Positions 50,721 to 62,341 of a stretch of 64,000 nt of DNA are shown one piece after another. Source of the stretch: an uncultured Opitutia bacterium (GTDB taxonomy: Bacteria; Verrucomicrobiota; Verrucomicrobiia; Opitutales; UBA953); contig CAMFKE010000002.1 of NCBI GenBank assembly GCA_945957395.1, positions 1 to 64,000 of the forward strand, read 5' to 3'. The position numbers and the translations under genes are program-made. Position 1 is the first letter of the stretch. Every line of letters starts with the position of its first letter. The notes under the pieces were generated by a model. It searched no databases and was not told where the DNA came from. It was given only the letters and a program-made list of their open reading frames with translations.

Positions 50721-51875
50721 CTATGAAACTCGCTTTAAGTCCGTAGCATCCTCGCCCAAAATCATTCTTTTTACATAATCAATTCGCTCTCTCAATCGCC
50801 TTCTCGTGTTTGCAGCACTTGACGTTGTGTGGTATTCAAAGTCTTTACCGTCAATCCATGAGTCAATTAAAACGGCAGGAGAATTTAACCCAGGGGATTG
50901 CCTCAAGGCATTATAGACGCCAACAGCAATAGCTTCGAATCTCACTTTCGGAGTAGACTTTGCCCCTGCCGTCTTCCTGAAGCCATTTTTGAAATTTCTA
51001 TCAACAAAACTCATCACAGAATTAAATCGCTCACGATAAGAAACTGCCATATTGGCGTCGCTCAGAAACACATCATTCATCTTCTCCGTATAATCATACA
51101 AGAAGTCCTTAGGTTTATCTTCATACTTAAGACTTCCCTGTTCCAATCCATCACCATATGCAAAGAATCTACCAATAACCTCCTCCCGTTGACGCAAATC
51201 AATCATTCTTTGCGTCATCGGGCAAAGCTTATTAAACAAATCATCTTTTGCAAGCTCTTCAACAAAACCAGAAAAACGCCCAGGTAATGCACCACGACGA
51301 ACCTCAACAGGAAGCGCAGTCACACTACCTGTATTAATTCTATAAAAAATATCTTGCTTATCAGATTCAGGAACATTCTTACCGAGCACGATAGTTCGAA
51401 TGCTTCGATTTAAAAACCGTCTCTTATGCTCGTCTGGTAAATCTGAGAACTTAAACCCATCCAATTCATCAAGACGCTCCAACGCTGCAACAACCAATTG
51501 ATCCTTTAGAAATTCATTGCACGAGCTAAGTCTTTGCCAACCATCAATAACCTCCATTCGGCCATCTTTATTTTCAGACAGAAAAACATACGGAATAGGC
51601 AAGCCAAGCAAAAGTGTTTCAATAAACCTGCACTTGCGCTCAAAATCCCAAATAAAATTCCTTTGATATGGCGGGCAAAAAAGATCCCCCTTTGTAATCT
51701 TATAAACCAAAAACTCCACAGTGTACTCTTTGGTTGTATAATCAACCTCATCCTGAAGCAAATTCAACTGAACCCTTGCCTTCTCTTTTTGACTATTCGA
51801 AATCACCGAACCATCAATTGATTTATCCCAAATTAAACCAAATTCGCCCTGCAAGATACTTTCGTCTGTAGTCAT
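50721..51875 (-). CDS. DUF262 domain protein (ParB/Srx-like NTPase/nuclease fold)
   Basis: The 384-aa protein has a DUF262 domain (about 50-200), recognised by CPPYQRNFIWDFERKCRFIETLLLGLPIPYVFL and the catalytic-type DGWQR (111-115). GmrS-type proteins with this domain bind nucleotides and act in type IV restriction, with a DUF1524 HNH partner; no such HNH domain is visible here. The partner is instead the HEPN gene 7 bp downstream. The gene is AT-rich and its start lies at 51875, with a 248-bp region toward acnA that must hold the promoter. Confidence 0.88.
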   Translation of the reverse strand: MTTDESILQGEFGLIWDKSIDGSVISNSQKEKARVQLNLLQDEVDYTTKEYTVEFLVYKITKGDLFCPPYQRNFIWDFERKCRFIETLLLGLPIPYVFLSENKDGRMEVIDGWQRLSSCNEFLKDQLVVAALERLDELDGFKFSDLPDEHKRRFLNRSIRTIVLGKNVPESDKQDIFYRINTGSVTALPVEVRRGALPGRFSGFVEELAKDDLFNKLCPMTQRMIDLRQREEVIGRFFAYGDGLEQGSLKYEDKPKDFLYDYTEKMNDVFLSDANMAVSYRERFNSVMSFVDRNFKNGFRKTAGAKSTPKVRFEAIAVGVYNALRQSPGLNSPAVLIDSWIDGKDFEYHTTSSAANTRRRLRERIDYVKRMILGEDATDLKRVS

Positions 51876-52046
51876 AGGATTGCTGTCTTTAGAAGTTGGG
51901 TATAGAGAAGGATTCCATTAGCAAAAAGTCGAATACAACAGATAGAGAGAAAAGGGGGAGGGCTTCGACTAAATTGGCAACGGTTTGAGGAAGGAAAACC
52001 TCAATCACCTGCACATGCAAGCCTAGGAAAATGCCAGAAAGAAAAA

Positions 52047-52082
52047 TCGCCGCCCCAGAACGGGACGGCGGATTTTGATTTT
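52047..52082 (-). terminator. Probable Rho-independent terminator of acnA
   Basis: On the minus strand CCGCCGTCCCGTTCTGGGGCGG forms a GC-rich hairpin and is followed by CGATTTTTC. It lies about 45-75 bp after the acnA stop. Confidence 0.7.
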
Positions 52083-52123
52083 TCGAGGGAAGGGCGGCCA
52101 GGGACGGCCGCGCTCCGGCAGGC

Positions 52124-54823
<2,700 letters not shown>

Positions 54824-55134
54824 GGGAGGAATGGGGGTGGGAAGACGAAGGAGGGAGACGAAGGGAGGTCGGCGCCGTTGACAAGCGGCGGCATGCAAAA
54901 GCCGGCGACCTTAGGCGGGGTGGGAGAAAAGACGGGCCGGGGCGGGCGCGTCAAGGGCCGAGGCGCAGGGGGGCGAGGCGCTCGGGTGGAGGGGATACGC
55001 GGCTGCGATCGATTCTCTTGTATCAGTTTATAAGCACTTCCGGGCGGCCGCGGCCCGCCGGGCGGGTCCTCGCCGGGCAAAAGCACGATTGCCGGATGAG
55101 GTTGCCGGCGCATAAGGCCGGACACTTTCTTTAC
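54824..55134. other. Divergent intergenic region, acnA / TRIC gene
   Basis: This 311-bp region holds both promoters. A less GC-rich stretch TTGTATCAGTTTATAAGC (55018-55035) is the best candidate for part of a promoter toward the TRIC gene. The acnA leader is C/T-rich on its coding strand. No gene or clear repeat is seen. Confidence 0.55.
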
Positions 55135-55773
55135 ATGGACACTTTCTGGTTTGTGGTCGAGGCGATCGGCACGCTGGCGTTCGCCATTTCCGGCATCATC
55201 GAGGCGAGAAGCCGCCATATGGACATGGTCGGCGTGTACGCGGCGGCGCTGCTCACGGCGTTCGGCGGGGGCACGCTGCGCGACCTGATGCTCGACGGCG
55301 TCACACCCGGAGGGCGCCCGCTGTTCTGGATCGAGCACCAGTGGTGGCCGGTGGTCATCCTCGGGCTTTGCATGGTGGCCTGGCCGCTGTTTCGCGACCC
55401 GACCAAGGCGACGAGCGAGCGCAAGATCCAGCTGTCCATCGACCTGACGGACGCTCTGGGGCTGGCCCTGTGCGCGGCGCTGGGCGCTTCGATCACGCTG
55501 CGCGTGGCGCCCGACAAGGGGTTCATCGCCGCGCTCATGGCGGTGGTCAGCAGCGTGTTCGGGGGCGTGCTGCGCGATGTGGTGTGCAACGAGATCCCGA
55601 ATGTGTTCAAGCGCAGCCAGTTGTACGCGACGGCGGCGTTCCTCGGAGGCGCCCTGTACGCCGGCATGCACGCGGCGGGCATCGCGCCGCACCTGTGCTT
55701 CGCCGCGGCCTTCGCCACGACGCTGGGACTGCGCGTCGCGGCCATCACCTTCAACCTGCGCCTGCCGGTCTGA
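55135..55773 (+). CDS. TRIC-type cation channel family protein (UPF0126, YicG/YadS-like)
   Basis: The 212-aa membrane protein has seven hydrophobic segments and the two repeated motifs of the family: LLTAFGGGTLRDLMLDG (about 40-56) and VVSSVFGGVLRDVVCNEIPNVF (about 135-156). Bacterial TRIC homologues form trimeric cation channels; an alternative suggestion for UPF0126 proteins is amino-acid transport. The start at 55135 gives MDTFWFVVEAIGTLAFAISGI. proC follows 39 bp downstream in the same direction. Confidence 0.9.
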   Translation: MDTFWFVVEAIGTLAFAISGIIEARSRHMDMVGVYAAALLTAFGGGTLRDLMLDGVTPGGRPLFWIEHQWWPVVILGLCMVAWPLFRDPTKATSERKIQLSIDLTDALGLALCAALGASITLRVAPDKGFIAALMAVVSSVFGGVLRDVVCNEIPNVFKRSQLYATAAFLGGALYAGMHAAGIAPHLCFAAAFATTLGLRVAAITFNLRLPV

Positions 55774-55812
55774 CCGCAGGCCGCCCCCACCCGACTCTCC
55801 TTTATCAACGAC

Positions 55813-56610
55813 ATGACCCACCTCGCCTTCCTCGGCGCCGGACGCATGGCCTCCGCCATGGTGCACGGCGTGATCGCCCGCGGCATCACGACCGACCATA
55901 TCGCCGTGCTCGGCGGCTCCGGCACCAGCGCCCCCGCCCTCGCGGCGCAATCCGGCGTGCGCCTCGCGTCCGACCCGGCCTCGCTGCTCGCGGGCGCCGA
56001 GGTCTTCGTGCTCGCCTGCAAACCGCAGCACCTGCCGACGCTGCCGGCCGCCCTGACCGAGCTCACCGAGGGCAAACTGGTGGTGTCGGTGCTCGCCGGC
56101 GTGACCAACGCGCGCCTGCGCGGCGTGTTTCCGAAGGCGCGCGCCGTGGTGCGCTCCATGCCCAACACGCCCGGAAGCATCGGCGCGGGCGTCACCCCGT
56201 ACTCGCCGGCCGAGCCGCTGTCGCTGGGCGACGCCGCGCTCACCGAGTCGCTGCTGGGGGCGCTGGGCAAGACCTTCCCGGTGCCGGAGGAGAAGATGGA
56301 CGCCGTGACGGCGGCGGCGGGCAGCGGGCCGGGCTTCCTGTTTGAAATCGTGGAGACGATGGAGAGGACGGCCGTAGAACTGGGGCTCACCCCGGAGGAG
56401 GCCGCCGTGCTGGTGCGCGAGACCTTCATCGGCTCGGCCAAGCTTTTGGAACACTCCCGGCGCACGCCCGGGGAACTGCGCGACGCGGTGACCTCGCCCA
56501 ACGGCACCACCTACGCCGGACTTTGCGCCATGCGAGCGAACGGGATGGCCGGGGTGCTGCGCGCGACGATGACCGCCTGCCGCGACCGCTCCCGCGAACT
56601 GGGCCGCTGA
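55813..56610 (+). CDS. proC: Pyrroline-5-carboxylate reductase
   Basis: ProC reduces pyrroline-5-carboxylate to proline. The 265-aa protein has the NAD(P)-binding start LAFLGAGRMASAMVHGVI, FVLACKPQHLPTLP, VRSMPNTPGSIGAGVTPY and the C-terminal signature TPGELRDAVTSPNGTTYAGL. It lies just after the TRIC gene and is probably co-transcribed. Confidence 0.96.
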   Translation: MTHLAFLGAGRMASAMVHGVIARGITTDHIAVLGGSGTSAPALAAQSGVRLASDPASLLAGAEVFVLACKPQHLPTLPAALTELTEGKLVVSVLAGVTNARLRGVFPKARAVVRSMPNTPGSIGAGVTPYSPAEPLSLGDAALTESLLGALGKTFPVPEEKMDAVTAAAGSGPGFLFEIVETMERTAVELGLTPEEAAVLVRETFIGSAKLLEHSRRTPGELRDAVTSPNGTTYAGLCAMRANGMAGVLRATMTACRDRSRELGR

Positions 56611-56749
56611 ACCCGCCGACCCGGCGGGACCGCCGGGCAGGTTTACTTACCAAGGCGCCCGCCATGCACCGCTCATTTGGCGCGTCTATCGCCTTGCGCG
56701 TCGCTTTAACGCCGTCGAGGATTCGCCGCTTCAAACCATTTTATCAACC

Positions 56750-57322
56750 GTGACTGCTCCGACATTCAACCCAGCCACCGGCACCACCGAGGAGTGGAAT
56801 GAGGCCTTCGCCCGTGTGGAGGATTATTTCCGCGCCCACCGCGTGCACAGCCGCATGCACCAGGCCCAGCTCGTCTATGGCATCCTGGCCCGCGCCGCCG
56901 AACGCCACGCCGCCGAGCCCGGCACGCCGCCCGTCACCCTGGCCATCGCCGAGGCCAACGTCTCCATCAACCGCTGGCTGCACCAGCAGATCGGCGAGAA
57001 CGCCATGGACATCGAGAAGGCCGGCCGACTCGGCCGCGTGGCCTTCCTGCTGGCCGACGGCCCGACGAAGCACCCGGAAATGTTCCTGGACAACGACCTG
57101 CCCGAGGATGTGCGCTCCGGCATGCGTCTGCGCCTGGAGCAGTCCGGCCCGAACATGGAGGTCTCCAGCATGGTGGGACGCGACATGGACCTGGGCCTCT
57201 TCCCCGAGGTGGCCGAGTTCGCCTGGGACTTCCTGAACAAGTGGCGCTTCCTGCCCACCATCATCCTGCTGGGCCTGTTCGCCCTCATCGCCTTCGCCAT
57301 CCTCGCCCTAATCAAACTATGA
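56750..57322 (+). CDS. Tail-anchored hypothetical protein upstream of opgH
   Basis: The 190-aa protein is soluble for about 165 residues and ends in one hydrophobic segment (about 166-188, FLPTIILLGLFALIAFAILALI). I recognise no family. The start is a GTG at 56750. The stop overlaps the start of the OpgH gene by 4 bp (ATGA), so the two are translationally coupled. In proteobacteria the gene in this place is opgG, a large periplasmic protein, which this is not. It may be a membrane partner of the glucosyltransferase. Confidence 0.75.
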   Translation: MTAPTFNPATGTTEEWNEAFARVEDYFRAHRVHSRMHQAQLVYGILARAAERHAAEPGTPPVTLAIAEANVSINRWLHQQIGENAMDIEKAGRLGRVAFLLADGPTKHPEMFLDNDLPEDVRSGMRLRLEQSGPNMEVSSMVGRDMDLGLFPEVAEFAWDFLNKWRFLPTIILLGLFALIAFAILALIKL

Positions 57323-59601
57323 TCACGGCCCAAGAATTCCGCGAGCGCCTCGTGCGCCGGCGCGGCACCTATTTCAGCCTCGTGGCCATCACGAGCATCC
57401 TGGGAGTCCTCGTGCTCGCCGCGCGCCTGTGGCGCGAAGGCAAGGGGCTCGCCGGGCTGGAGCTCGCGCTGCTGCTGGTGTTCATCCCCCTGTTCTGGCA
57501 GCTGTGCATGGGCTTCTGGATCGCCGCCCTGGGCATCTGGGTGCGCCACATCAAGGGCTCCGACGCCCTGGCCATCGACGACAAGATGACGCCCGAGGAG
57601 GAGGAAGCCATCCCCCTGGCGCCCACCGCCGTGCTCATCCCCGTGTACAACGAGGATGTGCTGCGCGTGTTCGAGGGCGTGCGCTCCGTCTACCGCTCGG
57701 TCGAGAAGACCGGCAAGCTCGACCACTTCGAGTTCTTCATCCTGTCCGACTCGGACAACCCGAACCGCTGGATCGAGGAGGAGACCGCCTGGATGGAGCT
57801 GTGCAAGCAGCTCAACGCCTTCGGCAAGATCTTCTACCGCAAGCGCCGCAAGGCCATCAACCGCAAGTCCGGCAATGTCGCCGACTTCTGCCGGCGCTGG
57901 GGCGCCAAGTACCGCTACATGGTGGTGTTCGACGCCGACTCGGTCATGTCCGGCGATACGCTGGTGAAGATGGTGCGCCTGATGGAGAAGCACCCCACGA
58001 CCGGCATCCTGCAGACCGCCCCGCGCGCGATCTTCTCGGAGACCGTGTTCGGCCGCGTGTTCCAGTTCGCCAACGCCCTGTACAGCCCGGTCTTCATGTC
58101 CGGCCTCAACTACTGGCAGGCCGGCGAATCGAGCTTCTGGGGGCACAACGCCATCATCCGCGTGAAGCCCTTCATCGAGCACTGCGACCTGCCCGAACTG
58201 CCGGGCAAGGAACCCTTCGGCGGGCGCATCCTCTCGCACGACCTGGTCGAGGCCGCCCTCATGCGCCGCGCCGGTTACGCCGTGTGGCTGGCGCCTTCGC
58301 TGCAAGGCTCGTTTGAGGAAGGTCCGCCCACCCTCATCGACAGCCTCAAGCGCGACCGGCGCTGGTGCCAGGGCAACCTGCAGCACTTCTGGCTGCTCTT
58401 CTCCCCGGCCTGGAAGGGGCTCAGCCGCATGAACCTCGCCGGCGGCGTGCTCAACTACCTGACCTCGCCCATCTGGCTCACCTTCCTGCTCCTGTCCGCC
58501 TTCCTCGCCCGCGACAACGCCCTGGGCAGGCACGCGCACCCCGAAGCCGAACCGGCGCCCATCGTGCAGCTGGCTAAGGTCACCGACAAGGCGATCGCCG
58601 ACGCCCCCCTGGCTCCCGAGAAAAAGCAGACGCTGGCCGAGGTGCGCAAGGACTTCGCCGCCATCGCCCGCGACACCAAGGTGACCCTCAAGCGCTGGTT
58701 CGACGAAGTGGGCGACGCCCCGCGCTTCCTGCTGTTCGTGGTCACCATGGTGATGCTCTTCGGCATCAAGACCGTCATCGTCGGCGCCGTGCTGCTCGAC
58801 AAGAAGCGCGTGGCCGGCTTCGGCGGGCGCTCCTCGTTCCTCGTGTCCATCGCGCTGGAGACGGTGTTCTTCGCCCTGCTCGCCCCCATCCTGATGGTCT
58901 TCCACACGCGCTTCGTGGTCATGACCGTGCTGGGTCAGGGCGTGAAGTGGGTGACGCAGCGGCGCAACATCGGCGACGGCGTGGACTGGCGCGAGCCCAT
59001 CCTCACCTTCGGCGGCGTCACGCTCATCTTCGGCTTCGGCTGGGGCGCCATCACCCTGCTGGTCACTCCCACCTTCTTCTGGTGGCTCTTCCCGGTCATC
59101 CTGGGCATCGTGCTGTCCATCCCCTTCAGCATCATCACCTCCTTCAAGATGGACGAGGAACCGGGCGCCACGGCGGGCCTGTTCCGCGTGCCCGACCTGG
59201 TGAGCGAGCCGCCCGTGCTCGCCAACCTGCGCGACCACCTGTCGAAGGCCCAAGCCCGCATCGAGCCGCACGAGATGCTGCGCGCCGACTACGGCCTCAT
59301 GCTGGTCATCCTCGACCCGTATGTGAACGCCCTGCACTGCTCCCTCCTGCGCCAGCGCAAGTCGCCCCCGCCGGAATCGCGCAAGTACTACGCCGCCATC
59401 TCCGAGCGCATGCTCGCCGAGGGCCCCGGCGCCATCAAGCGCGAGGACAAGCTCGCCCTGCTCTACGACACGGAATCCCTCAACCGGCTGCACCTGCAGG
59501 TCTGGTCCCTCCCGGCCGAGAAGGTCGCGCCCTGGTGGCGCCTCGCCATCAGCCAGTACAATGTGTTCGGACGCGAACCCGTCCGCCAGCTGTACCGCTA
59601 A
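57319..59601 (+). CDS. opgH: Glucans biosynthesis glucosyltransferase OpgH (MdoH)
   Basis: OpgH is an inner-membrane family 2 glycosyltransferase that makes the beta-1,2-glucan backbone of osmoregulated periplasmic glucans from UDP-glucose. The 760-aa protein has two N-terminal membrane segments (about 20-37 and 48-76), the GT2 core with VLIPVYNED, LSDSDNPNRWIEE, VVFDADSVMSGDTL and RDRRWCQGNLQHF, and several C-terminal membrane segments. E. coli OpgH is longer (about 847 aa). No opgG is adjacent; a TolC and a HlyD-type gene follow instead. Confidence 0.92.
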   Translation: MITAQEFRERLVRRRGTYFSLVAITSILGVLVLAARLWREGKGLAGLELALLLVFIPLFWQLCMGFWIAALGIWVRHIKGSDALAIDDKMTPEEEEAIPLAPTAVLIPVYNEDVLRVFEGVRSVYRSVEKTGKLDHFEFFILSDSDNPNRWIEEETAWMELCKQLNAFGKIFYRKRRKAINRKSGNVADFCRRWGAKYRYMVVFDADSVMSGDTLVKMVRLMEKHPTTGILQTAPRAIFSETVFGRVFQFANALYSPVFMSGLNYWQAGESSFWGHNAIIRVKPFIEHCDLPELPGKEPFGGRILSHDLVEAALMRRAGYAVWLAPSLQGSFEEGPPTLIDSLKRDRRWCQGNLQHFWLLFSPAWKGLSRMNLAGGVLNYLTSPIWLTFLLLSAFLARDNALGRHAHPEAEPAPIVQLAKVTDKAIADAPLAPEKKQTLAEVRKDFAAIARDTKVTLKRWFDEVGDAPRFLLFVVTMVMLFGIKTVIVGAVLLDKKRVAGFGGRSSFLVSIALETVFFALLAPILMVFHTRFVVMTVLGQGVKWVTQRRNIGDGVDWREPILTFGGVTLIFGFGWGAITLLVTPTFFWWLFPVILGIVLSIPFSIITSFKMDEEPGATAGLFRVPDLVSEPPVLANLRDHLSKAQARIEPHEMLRADYGLMLVILDPYVNALHCSLLRQRKSPPPESRKYYAAISERMLAEGPGAIKREDKLALLYDTESLNRLHLQVWSLPAEKVAPWWRLAISQYNVFGREPVRQLYR

Positions 59602-59612
59602 AACCCGCCAAC

Positions 59613-59648
59613 CGACGCCCCCGCCCCCACCCCGGCGGGGGCGTCGCG
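59613..59648 (+). terminator. GC-rich hairpin after opgH, possible weak terminator
   Basis: GACGCCCCCGCC (59613-59624) pairs with GGCGGGGGCGTC (59633-59645 region). No T-run follows, so it may be only partly effective or stabilise the 3' end. Confidence 0.5.
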
Positions 59649-59760
59649 TTGCCGGCTCCCGGAGCGAACGCCGAAGCCCCCTTGCGGCTTGCCTCCGCAG
59701 CCGCCCCGCCTTCCCATCGTCGCCGCCCCAAAAAGAATCCCCCCACCCGAGGGTCCCCCT

Positions 59761-61134
59761 TTGATTCCCACCCGACTCATTCCCCTTTGCGCGCTCGCCC
59801 CGCTGCTCGCCCTAGCGGCTTCGCCGGACGCAGCGCCGACCGGCGCCCCCCCGTCCGAAGACATCGCCCCGGACCCGGCGGAACCCCTCCTGCGCATCGC
59901 CGCCGCCCAATCCCCCGTGCTGCTGGAGCAGGAACTGCGCGTCGCCCAGGCCGACGCCTTCCGTTTCCGCGGCTGGCGCCAGTACATGCCGTACATCTCG
60001 GCGAGCTACCAGGCCGGCTATTTCAACCTCATCAACGCCGCCGACCAGAACTCCAAGGAGGGCGAGGGCAAATTCGGCGGCTCCTACACCATCTCCGGCT
60101 ATTACCCGCTCTACCAGTGGGGCGCCATCGAGGCCGAAAAAAAGGCCGCATTCGCCCGCGAAAACCTCTCCCGCACCGAAGCCCTCATCGCCTGGCGCAA
60201 CCTCGTCGGCGACATCCGCGCCAAGTTCAACGAGGCCGTCATCGCCAAGGCCCGCATCGGCCTCCTCGAACGCCGGCTCTCCGACATCCGCACCAAGCAG
60301 GAGGCCGCCGACAAGGACTTCAAACTCGGCCGCATCGTCGAAGCCGACCGCACCGCACAGCTCCTTTACCTGCGCAATCAGGAGATCGACCTGAACCGCC
60401 GCAAAATCGAGCTCGCCACACTCCTCTCCCGCCTTCGCGGACTCTCCGGCGCCGAATCCTTCTCCCTGGACGACCTCCCCTCCGACCTGCCCGACATCGA
60501 GTGGGACGACGAGCGCATCGCCGCCCGCCTCGCCGACTTCAAGCGCCTCGGCGTCGACGACTCCCCCGAAAACCGCCAGGCCCGCCACGCCACCGAGCTC
60601 TACGAAAACCAGCGCGTCATGGCCGAGTCGCGCGAACTGCCCACCTTCAACCTCGGCACCAGCATCAACCAGACCCCCGTCGAGCGCAACGGCGGCTTCG
60701 GCATGCAGACCTACTTCTTCGCCGGCCTCATGGGCACCTGGAACATCTTCGACCGCCAGACCACCCAGGAGAACGTGCGCTCCCTTCGCGTCGCCCAGCG
60801 CCTCGTCGAGACCCGCCTCAACTTCGGCAACCGCCAGCGCTTCACCGAACTGGAAAACGCCGCCCTCCAACTGCGCTCCGCTCGCCAGGCACGCGACCTG
60901 CGCCGCGACCTCGTCAAACTCCGCGCCGACGCCCTCGAGGCCGCGCGCCAGCGCCTCGCCCTCGGCCTGGCCAAGACCGAGGAAATCTCCGCCGCCGAGG
61001 ACGCCCTGCTCTCCGCCAAGCTCGACCTGCTCGGCGACCGCGCCGGCATCCTCAACACCTACCATGCGTTCATGGCCGGCATCCTCCTGGCCCCCTCCGA
61101 TCAATTCTACAGCGCCCCCTCCAATGATCGCTAA
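59761..61134 (+). CDS. TolC family outer-membrane protein
   Basis: The 457-aa protein is a TolC-type channel with long coiled helices (about 100-250 and 300-440) and the repeat-like ELRVAQADAFRFRGWRQYMPYISASYQAGY near the N-terminus. No ATG precedes the signal peptide; a TTG at 59761 gives a good one (IPTRLIPLCALAPLLALAA), so I chose it. The 3' end overlaps the HlyD-like adaptor gene by 11 bp. No inner-membrane pump gene belongs to this pair; opgH lies upstream in the same direction. Confidence 0.88.
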   Translation: MIPTRLIPLCALAPLLALAASPDAAPTGAPPSEDIAPDPAEPLLRIAAAQSPVLLEQELRVAQADAFRFRGWRQYMPYISASYQAGYFNLINAADQNSKEGEGKFGGSYTISGYYPLYQWGAIEAEKKAAFARENLSRTEALIAWRNLVGDIRAKFNEAVIAKARIGLLERRLSDIRTKQEAADKDFKLGRIVEADRTAQLLYLRNQEIDLNRRKIELATLLSRLRGLSGAESFSLDDLPSDLPDIEWDDERIAARLADFKRLGVDDSPENRQARHATELYENQRVMAESRELPTFNLGTSINQTPVERNGGFGMQTYFFAGLMGTWNIFDRQTTQENVRSLRVAQRLVETRLNFGNRQRFTELENAALQLRSARQARDLRRDLVKLRADALEAARQRLALGLAKTEEISAAEDALLSAKLDLLGDRAGILNTYHAFMAGILLAPSDQFYSAPSNDR

Positions 61135-62245
61135 ACGCGGCATCCTTCGCCTCCTCGCCGTCGCCGCCCTCGCCGCCCTCGCCTGGGCCGCCTTCCACGC
61201 CTCGGTCATCCCGGAAGTCCCCCTCACCTCCGCTCGCCGCGGCGTCGCCGTCCTCTCCGCCTCGGGCAATGTGACCGTCATCCCGGCGCTCGACGGCCGC
61301 GTGGTCTCCCCCGCCCAGGGCATCCTGATCAAGTTCGCCCTCAAGGAGGGCGACATCGTCAAAAAGGGCGACATCATCGCCGAGATCGACCCCGGCCCCT
61401 GGCCCTTCCGCCTCAAGGAAAGCGAACTCGAACTCAGCCGCATCGACCAGCGCCTGCGGCAGGGCTCCACCACCGACCTCGAACTGGAAAAGCGCCGCAA
61501 GGCCCACGAGAAGAACCTGGAGCTGGCCGCCTCCGGCCGCGTGCCCCAGGAGGCCATCGACCAGAGCCGGCGCGACCTCGAACAGCTCGAGTTCGCCATC
61601 AGCCAGGAGCGCGGCGACCTCAAGCTCGCCCGCGACAAGATGCTCAACGCCATCGACGAGATCAAAGGCGAGCTCGCCCGCCGCCGCATCAAGGCCGGCT
61701 ACGACGGCGTCATCATGGCCCCCGCCGTCCTCCAGGGCGACCTCATCATGCACGGCGCCGGCATCTGCAACATCACCAGCCGCAGCAAGGCCATCAAGGC
61801 CGAGGTCAACCAGGACGACCTCGACGCCGTTCGCAAGAGCCGCAAGGTCCTCGTGAAGCTCTTCTCCCACGGCGACAAGGTCTTCGCCGGCACCCTCTCG
61901 CAGGTGCTCCCCATCGGCAATCAGGGCACCCAGCGCTTCACCGTCTTCATCGACATCCCCAACCTGCCCGACGATGTGCTCAGCGGCCAGACCGGGGAGG
62001 CCACCTTCATCGCCGACGAACACCCCGACGCCCTCCTGCTGCCCCGCAGCGCCCTCGTCGGCACCGAGTGCTTCGTGCTCCAAGGCGAACGCCTCGAACG
62101 GCGCAAACTCAAGCTCGGCTTCTCCACGCTCACCGAAACCGAGATCCTCGCCGGCATCGCCGAAGGCGAACAGGTGGTCGCCAAGGACCCCGATCTGCGC
62201 CGCGACAAGGAACGCGTGAAGCCCGCCGCCCCCGCCTCCCGCTGA
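61124..62245 (+). CDS. HlyD/RND-type periplasmic adaptor
   Basis: The 373-aa protein has an N-terminal membrane anchor or signal (about 7-24), a first lipoyl half (IPALDGRVVSPAQGILIKFALKEGDIVKKGDIIAEIDPG), a long alpha-hairpin (about 95-185), the second lipoyl half with IKAGYDGVIMAP, and beta-barrel domains. It connects an inner-membrane export engine to TolC. The start at 61124 overlaps the TolC gene by 11 bp. No ABC, MFS or RND gene follows, so its partner is unknown; OpgH is a candidate by position only. Confidence 0.9.
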   Translation: MIAKRGILRLLAVAALAALAWAAFHASVIPEVPLTSARRGVAVLSASGNVTVIPALDGRVVSPAQGILIKFALKEGDIVKKGDIIAEIDPGPWPFRLKESELELSRIDQRLRQGSTTDLELEKRRKAHEKNLELAASGRVPQEAIDQSRRDLEQLEFAISQERGDLKLARDKMLNAIDEIKGELARRRIKAGYDGVIMAPAVLQGDLIMHGAGICNITSRSKAIKAEVNQDDLDAVRKSRKVLVKLFSHGDKVFAGTLSQVLPIGNQGTQRFTVFIDIPNLPDDVLSGQTGEATFIADEHPDALLLPRSALVGTECFVLQGERLERRKLKLGFSTLTETEILAGIAEGEQVVAKDPDLRRDKERVKPAAPASR

Positions 62246-62341
62246 AGCCCCCTGCGCGCCTCCTTTTTCGGTTTGCACGCGCCCGCCTTCACGCCTTTCT
62301 CCACACTCCCTCACCGGAAAATACACCCCGCCCATACACCC

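Noticed and set aside
50721-51875. Complete GmrSD type IV restriction enzyme
   Set aside because: The C-terminal part has no visible DUF1524 HNH motif, and the neighbouring gene is a HEPN protein, so GmrD is missing.
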